Assembly: GCF_002210165.1 (NCBI RefSeq)
Contig: NZ_AQQP01000014.1
Location: 62,001 to 126,000, forward strand
Length of the DNA: 64,000 nt
Source: Phaeobacter sp. 22II1-1F12B
Lineage (GTDB): Bacteria; Pseudomonadota; Alphaproteobacteria; Rhodobacterales; Rhodobacteraceae
Reading direction: 5' to 3'
The notes below the pieces were generated by a model. It was not told the origin of the DNA. It did no database searches and saw nothing but the letters and a program-made list of their open reading frames with translations. Position 1 is the stretch's first letter, and each line of letters opens with the position of its first letter. Positions 54,407 to 63,082 of the stretch are shown piece after piece. Made by a program: the position numbers and the translations under genes.

Positions 54407-54897
54407 GCGCTTGTTCCTTCGTTTTCGGATTGTCGGCGCTGGGCATCCAGAACGGCGGCGGTGATGCCGGGATAGGCCGCGCAACGGCAGATATTGCCGC
54501 TCATGCCTTCGCGAATGCGCTCGGGGTCGGCACCTGCGTCACCTTCCGAGAGGAGACCCACGGCGCTCATGATCTGGCCCGGGGTGCAGTATCCGCATTG
54601 AAAACCGTCATGTTCGATAAAGGCGGCCTGCACGGGGTGCAGCGTGTCGCCTGTTGCCAGACCTTCGATGGTCGTAACGTCTGTGCCGTCGACGCTTGCG
54701 GCCAACGTAAGACAGGCATTGATCCGCTTGCCATCGAGCAGAACGGTGCAGGCACCGCACTGGCCGCGATCGCAGCCTTTCTTGGTGCCGGTCAGTCCGA
54801 TATGTTCGCGTAACAGGTCAAGCAGGGTGGTCCGGGGGTCTTCCAATGGCACGGACAGGCTTTCGCCGTTCACGCTAAGGCTTATGGAAAGGGTCAT
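54403..54897 (-). CDS. paoA: Aldehyde oxidoreductase [2Fe-2S] subunit (PaoA-like)
   Basis: A 164-residue two-cluster subunit. Start at 54897 (MTLSISLSVNGE), with GGAGGGACC before it. Clusters: GCDRGQCGACTV with Cys in NACLTL, then CGYCTPGQ and ICRCAAY. Escherichia coli PaoA has a Tat signal that exports the complex to the periplasm; this protein starts directly at the ferredoxin fold, so the complex is probably cytoplasmic. First gene of the three-gene operon, divergent from a TetR regulator. Confidence 0.88.
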   Translation of the reverse strand: MTLSISLSVNGESLSVPLEDPRTTLLDLLREHIGLTGTKKGCDRGQCGACTVLLDGKRINACLTLAASVDGTDVTTIEGLATGDTLHPVQAAFIEHDGFQCGYCTPGQIMSAVGLLSEGDAGADPERIREGMSGNICRCAAYPGITAAVLDAQRRQSENEGTSA

Positions 54898-55006
54898 GGT
54901 CCCTCCGATGTTGGATTTATTTGCGGGTATTAAGCGGGAGCTCTTTCGCCCGAGGTCCGATAGGTGCAATCTTCGGTACGGGCCTGTGGTCCGCTGAAAC
55001 ATATAT

Positions 55007-55023
55007 ACGGAGGCATCCTCCGT
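55007..55023. promoter_or_regulatory. TetR-family operator
   Basis: A perfect palindrome ACGGAGG (55007-55013), CAT, CCTCCGT (55017-55023), lying 32 bp before the TetR start and in the divergent promoter region of the aldehyde oxidoreductase operon. Confidence 0.75.
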
Positions 55024-55054
55024 TTATCAAGTGGAAAGGTGACCCAAAGGCATC

Positions 55055-55651
55055 ATGGGCGGAGAAGCGCAGAAAACAGGTAAGAAACCGCGTGCGGATT
55101 CAATCCGTAACCGCGAACGTCTGCTCGAAGCGGCCCGCGATGTGTTCTCGGCAGGCGGGCCGGGCGCAAGCCTTGAGGCTGTCGCCCGTCGCGCCGAGGT
55201 TGGCATAGGAACGCTTTACCGGCATTTCCCGACACGCGAGGCGCTTTTCCAGGCGGTCTACAGCCGAGAAGTGGACGAGATGGTCACGCTGGCAGGGGAG
55301 CTTGCCAATGATCCTGACCCGGTCGCGGCACTGCGCAAGTGGATGCATGCCAGTATCCGGATGGTCGCGACAAAGCGGGGGATGCTGACCGCGCTGACCC
55401 CGACGCTCGACAGTTCATCGGCATTCTATGCGGATGTTTCTGCGCGCCTGCTTTCTTCGATAGACACGCTTATGCAGAGGGGCGTGGCAGAGGGCCGGTT
55501 GCGCGACGACATAACGTCGGAAGAGTTGATGCGGGCATTTCTGGGCATCTGCTACACGCGGGAGCAGGAGGGCTGGCAGCAGACGGTGATCCGTCTGCTC
55601 GACGTGTTTATCGACGGGTTGGTCGTGCCGGGCCAGCATTCTCGGGGCTGA
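55055..55651 (+). CDS. TetR-family regulator of the aldehyde oxidoreductase operon
   Basis: A 198-residue TetR regulator. After a basic N-terminus, the helix-turn-helix reads ASLEAVARRAEVGIGTLYRHFPTREALFQAVY (about residues 34-65), a very typical form. The C-terminal ligand domain is helical with no recognisable ligand motif. Divergent from the paoABC-like operon, with a palindrome between them, so local repression induced by an aldehyde or aromatic compound is likely. Confidence 0.87.
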   Translation: MGGEAQKTGKKPRADSIRNRERLLEAARDVFSAGGPGASLEAVARRAEVGIGTLYRHFPTREALFQAVYSREVDEMVTLAGELANDPDPVAALRKWMHASIRMVATKRGMLTALTPTLDSSSAFYADVSARLLSSIDTLMQRGVAEGRLRDDITSEELMRAFLGICYTREQEGWQQTVIRLLDVFIDGLVVPGQHSRG

Positions 55652-55709
55652 TCGCTTCGGATCAGAAACGGTTACCTACGCCAATGGCTTACCTTGATTG
55701 AGAGCTTGT

Positions 55710-55733
55710 CGAATGCCGGAGGCCCGGCATTCG
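55710..55733. terminator. Hairpin between convergent TetR and flavodoxin genes
   Basis: CGAATGCCGG (55710-55719) and CCGGCATTCG (55724-55733) form a perfect 10-bp stem with a 4-base loop. There is no T run on either side, so it may act as an RNA 3' end stabiliser. Nothing else was seen in the 146-bp gap. Confidence 0.55.
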
Positions 55734-55797
55734 GGTGTTGGACTGCTGGGAGATCGGAGACGGCGACAGGCGCTTGCCTGCCCATGTCCCAATGCGC

Positions 55798-56259
55798 TCA
55801 AGCCGCGTCAGACATGGCCTCGGCTTCGGCGACACGTTCGGCGAACCAAGGAAAGGCGACGTCTTCGGCAAGATCGTCGCCTTGGGCGTCATGAATTACA
55901 CGCGGGCCGACCTGCTGGGCGTTGTGCTTGACCAGCATGTCCGCCAGTTGCTCGGACCCTTGCCCGAAGGTTTCGTAATCGCTGTCGCCCAACCCGAAAA
56001 TCGCAAAGCTGAGCCCCGCCAGATCGGTATCTGAGTTATCAAGCTTTTCGGCGAAGGGCTTGGCCGAAGCGGGAAGCTCGCCATCGCCATAGCTCGAACT
56101 GACAAAGACGTGGAACACCGACAGATCCAGATCAGCGGGATCGACTTCGGCAAGGTTCATGATTTCCAGTTCATGATCGTCACCGAATTCGCTTTCGAGG
56201 TCTTCGCAGAGCATTTCGGAATTACCGGTTTCGGTTCCGTAGAGGATATTGATCTTCAT
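55798..56259 (-). CDS. Flavodoxin
   Basis: A 153-residue acidic flavodoxin (MioC/flavodoxin-like). FMN phosphate loop GTETGNSEM (residues 8-16), second loop SSSYGDGELP (about 54-63) and third loop FGLGDSDYETF (about 88-98). It is the last gene of a long minus-strand operon and overlaps the upstream reductase gene by 4 bp, so the two almost surely form an electron-transfer pair from NADPH. The acceptor, perhaps an oxygenase or P450 coded further upstream, is not in the window. Confidence 0.88.
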   Translation of the reverse strand: MKINILYGTETGNSEMLCEDLESEFGDDHELEIMNLAEVDPADLDLSVFHVFVSSSYGDGELPASAKPFAEKLDNSDTDLAGLSFAIFGLGDSDYETFGQGSEQLADMLVKHNAQQVGPRVIHDAQGDDLAEDVAFPWFAERVAEAEAMSDAA

Positions 56260-57539
56260 TGTGTCGTCTCCGTCACGTTCAAAGCCAGTTTCAGCATGTC
56301 CCGCCGGGTGCGCAGCTTGTTGCGAAGGCGACCCTCGGCGCAGGACGCGCGTTCATGTTCGTCGATCCGCTGCCACGCGGCATAATCCGTAAGATGATCA
56401 AACCGGGCGAACAAGCCCTCGCGCCCGGGCGCATTGCTTTCGGGCATATTCGCGAGGTCTTGTGCAATCGCTGCCGCCACGACCTGAGAGTCGCTGCGGT
56501 TGTCGGGTATCGTCCCCTGCGGACCTCGACGGAACCATCCGGCGGCGTAAAGTCCGTCATCCAACCGCCCATTGCCCAGATCGGCCGCGCTGTCGATCAG
56601 GTCCATCCTTCCAAGGCGCTGGTCATCGCTGAACCCAACAGCAGTCACGGCCATATCGCAGGGCAGTTCAAGCGTTTCGGACCCGTCGGCGCGCGCGATG
56701 TGCAGGGCGGTCAGGTTACCGTCAGTCCCGACAAAACTGACCGGCGACCAACCAAAGCGGAAGGATATCGTGCAGCGTGTCTCGTCCGGCTCAATTTCTG
56801 CGAGGCCATTGAGGGCCGCGATCTTGGGGTTTTCGGCGTCGGAAGCGTCTCCAAGATCGAGATCGTGGATTTCAAACTTCAACCCGGCGCTCTTGCCGAT
56901 CTCCTTGACCATTACGGGATCAAATTTCGCTATGCCAGCCGGCGAGCGTCCGATCACTTCGATCCTTTCGACTTTGGCCGCCGCGATACTTTCGGCATGA
57001 TGCGACCCGAAATCCGACCCGTCGTATTCGTGGTCTTGTTTGGAGAGTATCCGCAGCACATCCATTGCGACATTGCCATTGCCGATGATCGCGAGCTGTT
57101 TGCCGGGGACAGGCAGCTCAGCTTTCTCGCTGTCGGGATGATCATTCCATGCGCGGGTCAGGACGCCAGAGCCAACGACGCCTTGCAGGTATTCGCCCGC
57201 GATGCCCAGTTTCCTGTCGGACGAAAGCCCGGTGGCTAGCACGACCACGTCATAGATTGCGCGCAACTCATCCAGCGAAATGTCGCCGCCATGAGCGCCG
57301 GTACAGATATCGAGATTGCCGATGAAATTGACACCTTGCCGTTCGAACAGCCGGGCGAACTGGCGCGAGACCGCCTTGGTGCCTTGGTGATCGGGCGCAA
57401 CGCCATAGCGGACCAGACCAAAGGGCACGGGCAAACGGTCGATGATGTCAATCTCGACCGTAGCGTCCTGCTTCAGAAGCGCCTGCGCGAGATAACATCC
57501 CGACGGGCCAGCGCCGATGATGGCAATTTTGCGTGTCAT
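56256..57539 (-). CDS. Adrenodoxin reductase-type ferredoxin/flavodoxin-NADP+ reductase
   Basis: A 427-residue FAD enzyme of the FprA/adrenodoxin reductase type. FAD motif IAIIGAGPSGCYLAQALL (5-22), characteristic VPFGLVRYGVAPDHQGTKAV, NADP motif LAIIGNGNVAMDVLRIL, and the late GWFRRGPQGTIPDNRSDS that shields FAD. AGGAGG lies just before the ATG. It follows an SDR gene by 8 bp and overlaps flavodoxin by 4 bp. It would reduce flavodoxin or a ferredoxin with NADPH. Confidence 0.9.
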   Translation of the reverse strand: MTRKIAIIGAGPSGCYLAQALLKQDATVEIDIIDRLPVPFGLVRYGVAPDHQGTKAVSRQFARLFERQGVNFIGNLDICTGAHGGDISLDELRAIYDVVVLATGLSSDRKLGIAGEYLQGVVGSGVLTRAWNDHPDSEKAELPVPGKQLAIIGNGNVAMDVLRILSKQDHEYDGSDFGSHHAESIAAAKVERIEVIGRSPAGIAKFDPVMVKEIGKSAGLKFEIHDLDLGDASDAENPKIAALNGLAEIEPDETRCTISFRFGWSPVSFVGTDGNLTALHIARADGSETLELPCDMAVTAVGFSDDQRLGRMDLIDSAADLGNGRLDDGLYAAGWFRRGPQGTIPDNRSDSQVVAAAIAQDLANMPESNAPGREGLFARFDHLTDYAAWQRIDEHERASCAEGRLRNKLRTRRDMLKLALNVTETTQ

Positions 57540-57547
57540 GCGCCCTC

Positions 57548-58294
57548 CTAGTTGAAAACGAAGCCGTGATCCACGGGCAGGACCTGACCGGTCAGGGTAA
57601 TTGCTGCCTTGGTCAGAAGGTAAGCGGCCACATCCGCCACTTCCTCGGTCCCCTGCGGGCCAGGGACGGCACGTTGGGTTTCATACAGTTTATGCCGCGC
57701 TTCGGGCACGTATTCCGTGCTTGGGGTCGTCAGGATTCCGGGCGCGATTGCCGTGACGCCAATCCCGTCCGGGCCAAGTTCCCGTGCCAGCCCGCGCGTC
57801 ATAGCCATAACGGCGCCTTTGGATGAAATATAGCTCATCAGGTTCGGCGCGCCCCAAAGCGCGGTATCCGAGGCGAGGTTGACGATCCGGCCCGATCCGG
57901 ATGACCGCAGGGCAGGGGCAAGGGCGCGGATCGCGAGCCAGGTGCCGCGCACGTTCACCGTCATGACCTTGTCCCAGCTTTCGATCTCGATATCTTCGAA
58001 ACCGATGCCGCCGATACCGGTGGCGATGGCGCCGTTATTGACCAGACCGTGGACCGGGCCGCTGATTGATGCCCCAAAAGTTGCAATGGAATCCGGGTCG
58101 GACAGATCCATCAACTTGCTTTCGACGGTCGCGCCCGTTTCGCGCACCGCCGCCATGGTGGGTTCAAGGCTTTCATCGCTCAGATCCGACAGGATCAGCT
58201 CGGCCCCGGCAGAGGCGCAGGCCAGCGCAATGGTTTTGCCAAGACCGCCACCGGCACCAGTGACAACGACACGGCGACCTTCCAAAGAACTCAT
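57548..58294 (-). CDS. Short-chain dehydrogenase/reductase
   Basis: A 248-residue classical SDR. Start at 58294 (MSSLEGRRVVVTG), overlapping the aldehyde dehydrogenase stop by 4 bp. Cofactor motif TGAGGGLG, NNGA, catalytic Ser in VNLASDTA and intact YISSK. The C-terminal PVDHGFVFN is usual. Part of the unassigned catabolic operon; the substrate is unknown, possibly a hydroxy intermediate or a cis-diol. Confidence 0.88.
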   Translation of the reverse strand: MSSLEGRRVVVTGAGGGLGKTIALACASAGAELILSDLSDESLEPTMAAVRETGATVESKLMDLSDPDSIATFGASISGPVHGLVNNGAIATGIGGIGFEDIEIESWDKVMTVNVRGTWLAIRALAPALRSSGSGRIVNLASDTALWGAPNLMSYISSKGAVMAMTRGLARELGPDGIGVTAIAPGILTTPSTEYVPEARHKLYETQRAVPGPQGTEEVADVAAYLLTKAAITLTGQVLPVDHGFVFN

Positions 58295-59787
58295 CGTGTC
58301 ACTCCTGCCCAAGGATGCGGTTGGCCCGTAAGATCACAATAGATGCCTTTCTGCCGCTGCCAGACCCGCAGGCCCTCACGGCCTTTCTCGCGTCCGATGC
58401 CGGATGCGCCGTCGCCCCCAAAGGGAGTCGAAATCGAGAATTGCTTGTAGGTGTTGATCCAGACGGTGCCCGCCCGGATTGCCCCGCCGACCCGCCATGC
58501 GCGGGGGAAGTCGCGGGTCCAGATGCCGCAGGCAAGACCGTATTCATTGTCGTTGCCCTGTGCGATCACGTCCTCTTCGCTGTCGAAGGGGAGGACGACG
58601 AGAACCGGGCCGAATATCTCTTCGCGGCAGGTCTTGGCATCGTTCGGCAGGCCCGCGATGATCGTCGGTTCGAGATAAGCGCCTTTGTCATATCCTTCGC
58701 CGGTAAGGCGTTTGCCGCCGCACAGGATCTCGCCGCCTTCTTCCCTTGCGCCTTCGATATATGCCTCTACGGCGTCGCGGTGTTCGTGGTTGATCAGCGG
58801 TGCAACCTGCGTGCCATCGGCGAAGGGATCGCCAACGCGCAGATTGTTCGTTGCCTCGACCAGCTTCGCGACGAACGCGTTATAGATCGAACGCTGCACG
58901 AAAAGCCGGGAACCGGCGATGCAGCTTTGCCCCGAGGAAGAGAAGATGCCAAAAAGAATACCTGCAACGGCAAGATCCTGATCGGCGTCCTCGAAGACGA
59001 TTGTGGGCGACTTGCCTCCCAGTTCCAGTGAGATTGGCATCAACTTTCGCCCTGCCTGTTCGCCAAGCCGACGGCCGGTATCAGTGCCGCCGGTAAAGGC
59101 GATGCGGCCGATGTCGGCATGTTCGACGATCAGATTGCCAATTTCGCGGCCCGCGCCGGGCAGGACCGAGAGCAACCCCTTGGGCAGCCCGGCCTCATCG
59201 ACAATCCGCGCCAGTTCGAGCGCGACGAGCGGCGACCAGCTTGATGGTTTCAGAATAACCGCATTGCCTGCGGCAAGGGCGGGGGCCAGCTTTTGCGCAT
59301 CCGAGGCGATCGGGGAATTCCACGGGGTGATCGCGCCAACGACGCCAATAGGTTCATGTACCGAGGCGGTCAGGAAACCGCCGCGCCGGGTGGTCAGCGC
59401 GTCGTCAGAGGTTTCCAGCACAGCAGCGAAATAGCGGAACGTACCGACAGCCGAGGCCGCAAGGGCCGCCGTTTCGGTCAGCGTCTTGCCCGTATCGCGC
59501 GATTGCAGCCGCGAGATGCGCGGGATGTTCGCCTCGATCCCTTCCGCGATGCGGTGCAGGATCTTTGCGCGCTCATGGGGCAGCATATCGCGCCATGCCG
59601 GGTCGGCTTGTGCCGCTTTGGCCCGTTCGATGGCACGCTCGCCATCTTCCCGCGACGCGCCGTTAAAGGTCATGTTCTCGGAGCCGTCGTGGGAAAACAC
59701 CGAGGTGATCGGCGCGCCGTGGCCTTCTTCCCAGACGCCACCAACAAACAGGCGTCCATCAGGCAATTCGTTCGTCATATCTTTCAT
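58291..59787 (-). CDS. NAD-dependent aldehyde dehydrogenase
   Basis: A 498-residue aldehyde dehydrogenase. Start at 59787, with GAGG five bases upstream (an ATG at 59778 is possible). Landmarks: GAITPWNSPI (anchor Asn), ELGGKSPTIVFEDAD (catalytic Glu), SSGQSCIAGSRLF (nucleophile Cys) and EIFGPVLVVLPFDSEED. It resembles betaine aldehyde or 2-hydroxymuconic semialdehyde dehydrogenases. With a meta-cleavage-type dioxygenase in the same operon, a ring-fission semialdehyde is one plausible substrate. Confidence 0.88.
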   Translation of the reverse strand: MKDMTNELPDGRLFVGGVWEEGHGAPITSVFSHDGSENMTFNGASREDGERAIERAKAAQADPAWRDMLPHERAKILHRIAEGIEANIPRISRLQSRDTGKTLTETAALAASAVGTFRYFAAVLETSDDALTTRRGGFLTASVHEPIGVVGAITPWNSPIASDAQKLAPALAAGNAVILKPSSWSPLVALELARIVDEAGLPKGLLSVLPGAGREIGNLIVEHADIGRIAFTGGTDTGRRLGEQAGRKLMPISLELGGKSPTIVFEDADQDLAVAGILFGIFSSSGQSCIAGSRLFVQRSIYNAFVAKLVEATNNLRVGDPFADGTQVAPLINHEHRDAVEAYIEGAREEGGEILCGGKRLTGEGYDKGAYLEPTIIAGLPNDAKTCREEIFGPVLVVLPFDSEEDVIAQGNDNEYGLACGIWTRDFPRAWRVGGAIRAGTVWINTYKQFSISTPFGGDGASGIGREKGREGLRVWQRQKGIYCDLTGQPHPWAGVTR

Positions 59788-59794
59788 ATCGTCC

Positions 59795-60616
59795 TCAGAT
59801 CGCGACCGGCCCGGCAGCGTTCAGGATCTCCCGCGCTACCGAATAGACAGTCGACAAAGAAGTCTTTGGATTGTCCGGAGAAGGCTTGCCTTCAAGCCGG
59901 ATGGAGAAGTCCAGCGCATTCGACCGGACCGTGTATTCGTGGATGTTGCCGGGTGCCTGCGGATCTGCGATCATCTTGACCCGGGTGGCTTCGAACCCAG
60001 CGCCTGCAAGGGCGATGGTCGCCGCGACATTGGCGTTCTTGGGGTAATCCCGCGCGGCCTCACGGGCGCTGCCTTCATAGAACACTTCGGCTGCTTCGAG
60101 CGTGGCAAGATCAAGTTTCTGTTCGGCAGGGGTGCCTTGCCAAGCCTGTGGCGGCTTTCGCGAAATATAGGTCACATCCAGATCGCCCGAAAGGCGCGCT
60201 GCGGCCAGCATATCGATCCCGCCGACAGCGCCGGGCACGATGCGCAGCAGCGCTCCGCCCGTCTTGGCCGCGTCATGCAGGGCGGTTTCAGTCTCAGCAT
60301 CAGCAAGCGCCCCGACGGATACGAGAACACTGTCGATCCCCGCTTCAAGGCACCGCAACAGGCTTTCACGCACGGCGTCATGGGTTGCGACCTCGACAAC
60401 CAGATCCGGTTTGCTTTCGATCAGCGTCTCAACCGAGCCGTGAACGTGCAAGCCGCCGCCCAGTGTTGATGCCGATGCGGACAACTTATCCTTTGCGCGA
60501 TCTTCCGCACCGGGACGGGCCAGGATGTCCAGCCGGTCCAGCACCAGACCCTGCTCGGCAAGAATGCCAAGCAGGGAGGTGGCGATATTGCCGTATCCGA
60601 TCAGCGCAAGACGCAT
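59795..60616 (-). CDS. L-aspartate dehydrogenase-like NAD(P)-dependent oxidoreductase
   Basis: A 273-residue protein of the aspartate dehydrogenase (NadX) family. Rossmann motif GYGNIATSLLGIL (residues 8-20), central SVGALADAE and IVPGAVGGIDML, and the family motif DYPKNANVAATIALAG with the expected catalytic surroundings. Aspartate dehydrogenase makes iminoaspartate/oxaloacetate; but here, in a catabolic operon with aldehyde dehydrogenase and ThDP enzyme and without nadA or nadC, a related amino or imino acid may be the true substrate. It overlaps the upstream gene by one base (TGATG). Confidence 0.85.
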   Translation of the reverse strand: MRLALIGYGNIATSLLGILAEQGLVLDRLDILARPGAEDRAKDKLSASASTLGGGLHVHGSVETLIESKPDLVVEVATHDAVRESLLRCLEAGIDSVLVSVGALADAETETALHDAAKTGGALLRIVPGAVGGIDMLAAARLSGDLDVTYISRKPPQAWQGTPAEQKLDLATLEAAEVFYEGSAREAARDYPKNANVAATIALAGAGFEATRVKMIADPQAPGNIHEYTVRSNALDFSIRLEGKPSPDNPKTSLSTVYSVAREILNAAGPVAI

Positions 60617-62322
60617 CAGTCGGCCTTTCCGGCGGCGCCTGCCGGTGGACCGGCAAAGGCCTGCGCAAAGGGACCGATGGCAACCATATCGACTTCGATC
60701 AGGACCGGGCCTTCCCGTTCGATGGCCGCATCCAGAACGCCTGCGAAATCTGCCGTGTCCGAGACTTTCATATGTGGCATTCCGACGGACTGGCAGAGCA
60801 GTTCGAAGTCGGGCGTGTTCAGCGCCGAATAGTGCCGCCGACCGCTATATTGCGCATCCTGAATGTTCTGAATCACGCCATAGGCGGCGTCGTTCATCAG
60901 CACGTAGACCAGAGGGCAGTTTTCCTGCACGGCGGTGATCAGCTCGGCAATTCCAAGCTGCGCGCCACCATCGCCCAGCAGCGTGATCGCCTTGGGCCCT
61001 TCCGAGGCAAGTGCGGCTCCGATCCCCATGGAGATGCCTTGTCCGATACCACCGCCAAGCGCGTGAACACCCAGTTTCGGATCGGCGATCTGCACGTAGC
61101 GATTGCCGAAGGTAGAATTCGAAATCGTCACGTCCCGAACCCAGGGGTGGCGACCGTTGAAAACTTTCTCGAGCAGAACATCCGCCACGACGTGATACGG
61201 CCCGAGCCGCTGGCGCAATGCGCCTTCGGCCAATGCGCGCGCGGTTGAGATTTCATGCGGCAGGTTCGGATCGGTATCGAGCGTTTCCGGCAGACAATCG
61301 AGCAGACGCTGCAATGTGTCCGCCGCATCGCCATGCACAAACATCTCGACAGGGTAATTGCGCCCGCCCTGGCTTGCCTCGGCGTCGATCTGGCAGATCG
61401 GCGGCAACGCCATGTTGTTGTCCTTGGTTTCGTTCCCGCGCAGGCGCGACCCGACGACCAGCATGAGATCGCAGGACTGGAACAGCTGTTCCGACTGCGG
61501 GGTCATGTTGAAAGCGCCGAGCGTCGCCTTGTGATCTTCGGGGACGACCGCGCGACCGTTGGTCGAAGTGACGGCACCAAAGCCGCGATTGACGAGTTCC
61601 AGCGCCTGTTTCGACGCGCCGCGCGCGCCGCCACCCAGCCAGATCATCGGCCGTTTCGCCTGCAGCACCCGCTCGGCCAGCGCCTTGATCGCGGCATCGC
61701 TGGCAAAAGGACGGGTGATTGCGGGCCAACCGGCATGCTTTGTGCCGGAAATCTGGCTGCGCTGAATGTCGACCGGAATTTCAAGGCTGACCGGACCGGA
61801 GGGCGCGGAAAGCGCGGCGGATACGGCGGCCTGCATCACGCCCATGGCGGCATGCGGATCCCAGATCCGGAACACCTGCTTGGACATGCCCTGCAGCATC
61901 TCACGCTGTTTCGGCACGTCATGGATCGGCGCACGGTCACGGTCCGCGAATTTCAGGTCGACCTGCGTCGTGATGTGCAACAGCGGCGTGCCCGCCGTCA
62001 GTGCTTCGACCTGTCCACCGGCCGCGTTGCCTGCCGCGGTTCCCGTCGAAGTCATCACGACACCAAGCTGCCCGGTCACCCGCGCATGGGCATCTGCCAT
62101 GTTCATCGCACCGGCCTCGCCCCGCGCGGGGACGAAACGGATCCGACCCTGTTCCGCGAGCGCATCGAGGATCGGCATGTTGTGAATGGAAATGACACCA
62201 AAAACCGTGGTTACGCCAAGATCCGCAAGCGCACGGGCAATCTGGTCGCCCACAATTTCGGCGCGGACCGGATCGACCTCGGTGGGTTCAAATGAATCGG
62301 GATATGCCGCCAGAGATTTCAA
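60616..62322 (-). CDS. Thiamine diphosphate-dependent enzyme (acetolactate synthase/benzoylformate decarboxylase family)
   Basis: A 568-residue ThDP enzyme. N-terminal pyrimidine-binding part with the catalytic Glu in PARGEAGAMNMADAHARV; central domain; C-terminal pyrophosphate-binding motif LLGDGGAQLG followed by YVLMND. The start is a TTG at 62322 with AGGAG six bases upstream, giving a 35-bp overlap with the upstream SDR; a GTG at 62253 would fit the usual family start but lacks a ribosome site. Likely decarboxylates or ligates a 2-oxo acid in the unassigned pathway. Confidence 0.85.
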   Translation of the reverse strand: MKSLAAYPDSFEPTEVDPVRAEIVGDQIARALADLGVTTVFGVISIHNMPILDALAEQGRIRFVPARGEAGAMNMADAHARVTGQLGVVMTSTGTAAGNAAGGQVEALTAGTPLLHITTQVDLKFADRDRAPIHDVPKQREMLQGMSKQVFRIWDPHAAMGVMQAAVSAALSAPSGPVSLEIPVDIQRSQISGTKHAGWPAITRPFASDAAIKALAERVLQAKRPMIWLGGGARGASKQALELVNRGFGAVTSTNGRAVVPEDHKATLGAFNMTPQSEQLFQSCDLMLVVGSRLRGNETKDNNMALPPICQIDAEASQGGRNYPVEMFVHGDAADTLQRLLDCLPETLDTDPNLPHEISTARALAEGALRQRLGPYHVVADVLLEKVFNGRHPWVRDVTISNSTFGNRYVQIADPKLGVHALGGGIGQGISMGIGAALASEGPKAITLLGDGGAQLGIAELITAVQENCPLVYVLMNDAAYGVIQNIQDAQYSGRRHYSALNTPDFELLCQSVGMPHMKVSDTADFAGVLDAAIEREGPVLIEVDMVAIGPFAQAFAGPPAGAAGKAD

Positions 62323-63079
62323 CTTGTGCTCCTGTGATAAAGGACGCGGCAGGCGAGGCGAGAAACGCGAGCAGTCGCGCAGCCTCTTCCGGTTTTCCGA
62401 GCCGCCCCATTGGGATGTTCTTGTTCTTTGCGAGATCGGCGTACCATGCCTCTCGCGTCTGGTTCTTGTCGTCGCGCGCCTCGAAGCGGCGCTGCCACTG
62501 GTTGCTGTCGATCAGCCCCACGAGGATCGAGTTGACCCGGATCGCGGGGGCCAGTTCGCGGGCCAGTGATTTCAGCAGGTTCTGTATCCCGGCACGCGCC
62601 GAGGATGTGCAGACCATATGGGGTTCCGGCTGCAGGGCGAGCAGCGAATTGGTCGCGACGATCGCGCCGCTGCCGCTTGCCGCGAGCATGTTCTGAAACG
62701 CACGGATCGGGCGGATCTGGCTGAAATACTTCAGCTCCAGCTCTTCCCGCCATGCCTCGTCCGTCGTCTCGGCAAAGGTCGAAACGCGCCCCTGTCCGGC
62801 ATTGTTGATCAACGCGACCGCGCCGCCAAACCTGTCTTCGACGGCTCTTGCAAAACCGTTGACCTGTTCCTCCTGCAGCACGTCGACGGCCTGCGCGAAT
62901 ACGCGGTCGACGCCGAACGTGTCGGCGAAATCGGCTGCAACCTTGTCGAGCCGCTCGGCCCCACGGGCGCAGATCGCCACCTGCGCGCCCTCTTCGAGCA
63001 GCAGCCGCGCGGTGGCAAGCCCGATGCCCGAAGAGCCGCCGGTGACGACAACAGGTTTATCTTTCAGTCCAAGATCCAT
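62288..63079 (-). CDS. Short-chain dehydrogenase/reductase-fold protein with altered active site
   Basis: A 263-residue SDR. Cofactor motif TGGSSGIG (about residues 14-21), NNAG and C-terminal GAQVEISGGISRFI are normal. The catalytic Tyr-x-x-x-Lys pair is missing: the matching segment reads TSSAR followed by AGIQNLLKSLARELA. The Ser of the triad (VATNSLLAL) is kept. Either the chemistry differs (lyase, dehydratase or isomerase-like) or the protein binds cofactor without reduction. Second visible gene of the operon, 3 bp after the VOC gene. Confidence 0.85.
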   Translation of the reverse strand: MDLGLKDKPVVVTGGSSGIGLATARLLLEEGAQVAICARGAERLDKVAADFADTFGVDRVFAQAVDVLQEEQVNGFARAVEDRFGGAVALINNAGQGRVSTFAETTDEAWREELELKYFSQIRPIRAFQNMLAASGSGAIVATNSLLALQPEPHMVCTSSARAGIQNLLKSLARELAPAIRVNSILVGLIDSNQWQRRFEARDDKNQTREAWYADLAKNKNIPMGRLGKPEEAARLLAFLASPAASFITGAQVEISGGISRFI

Positions 63080-63082
63080 GCG

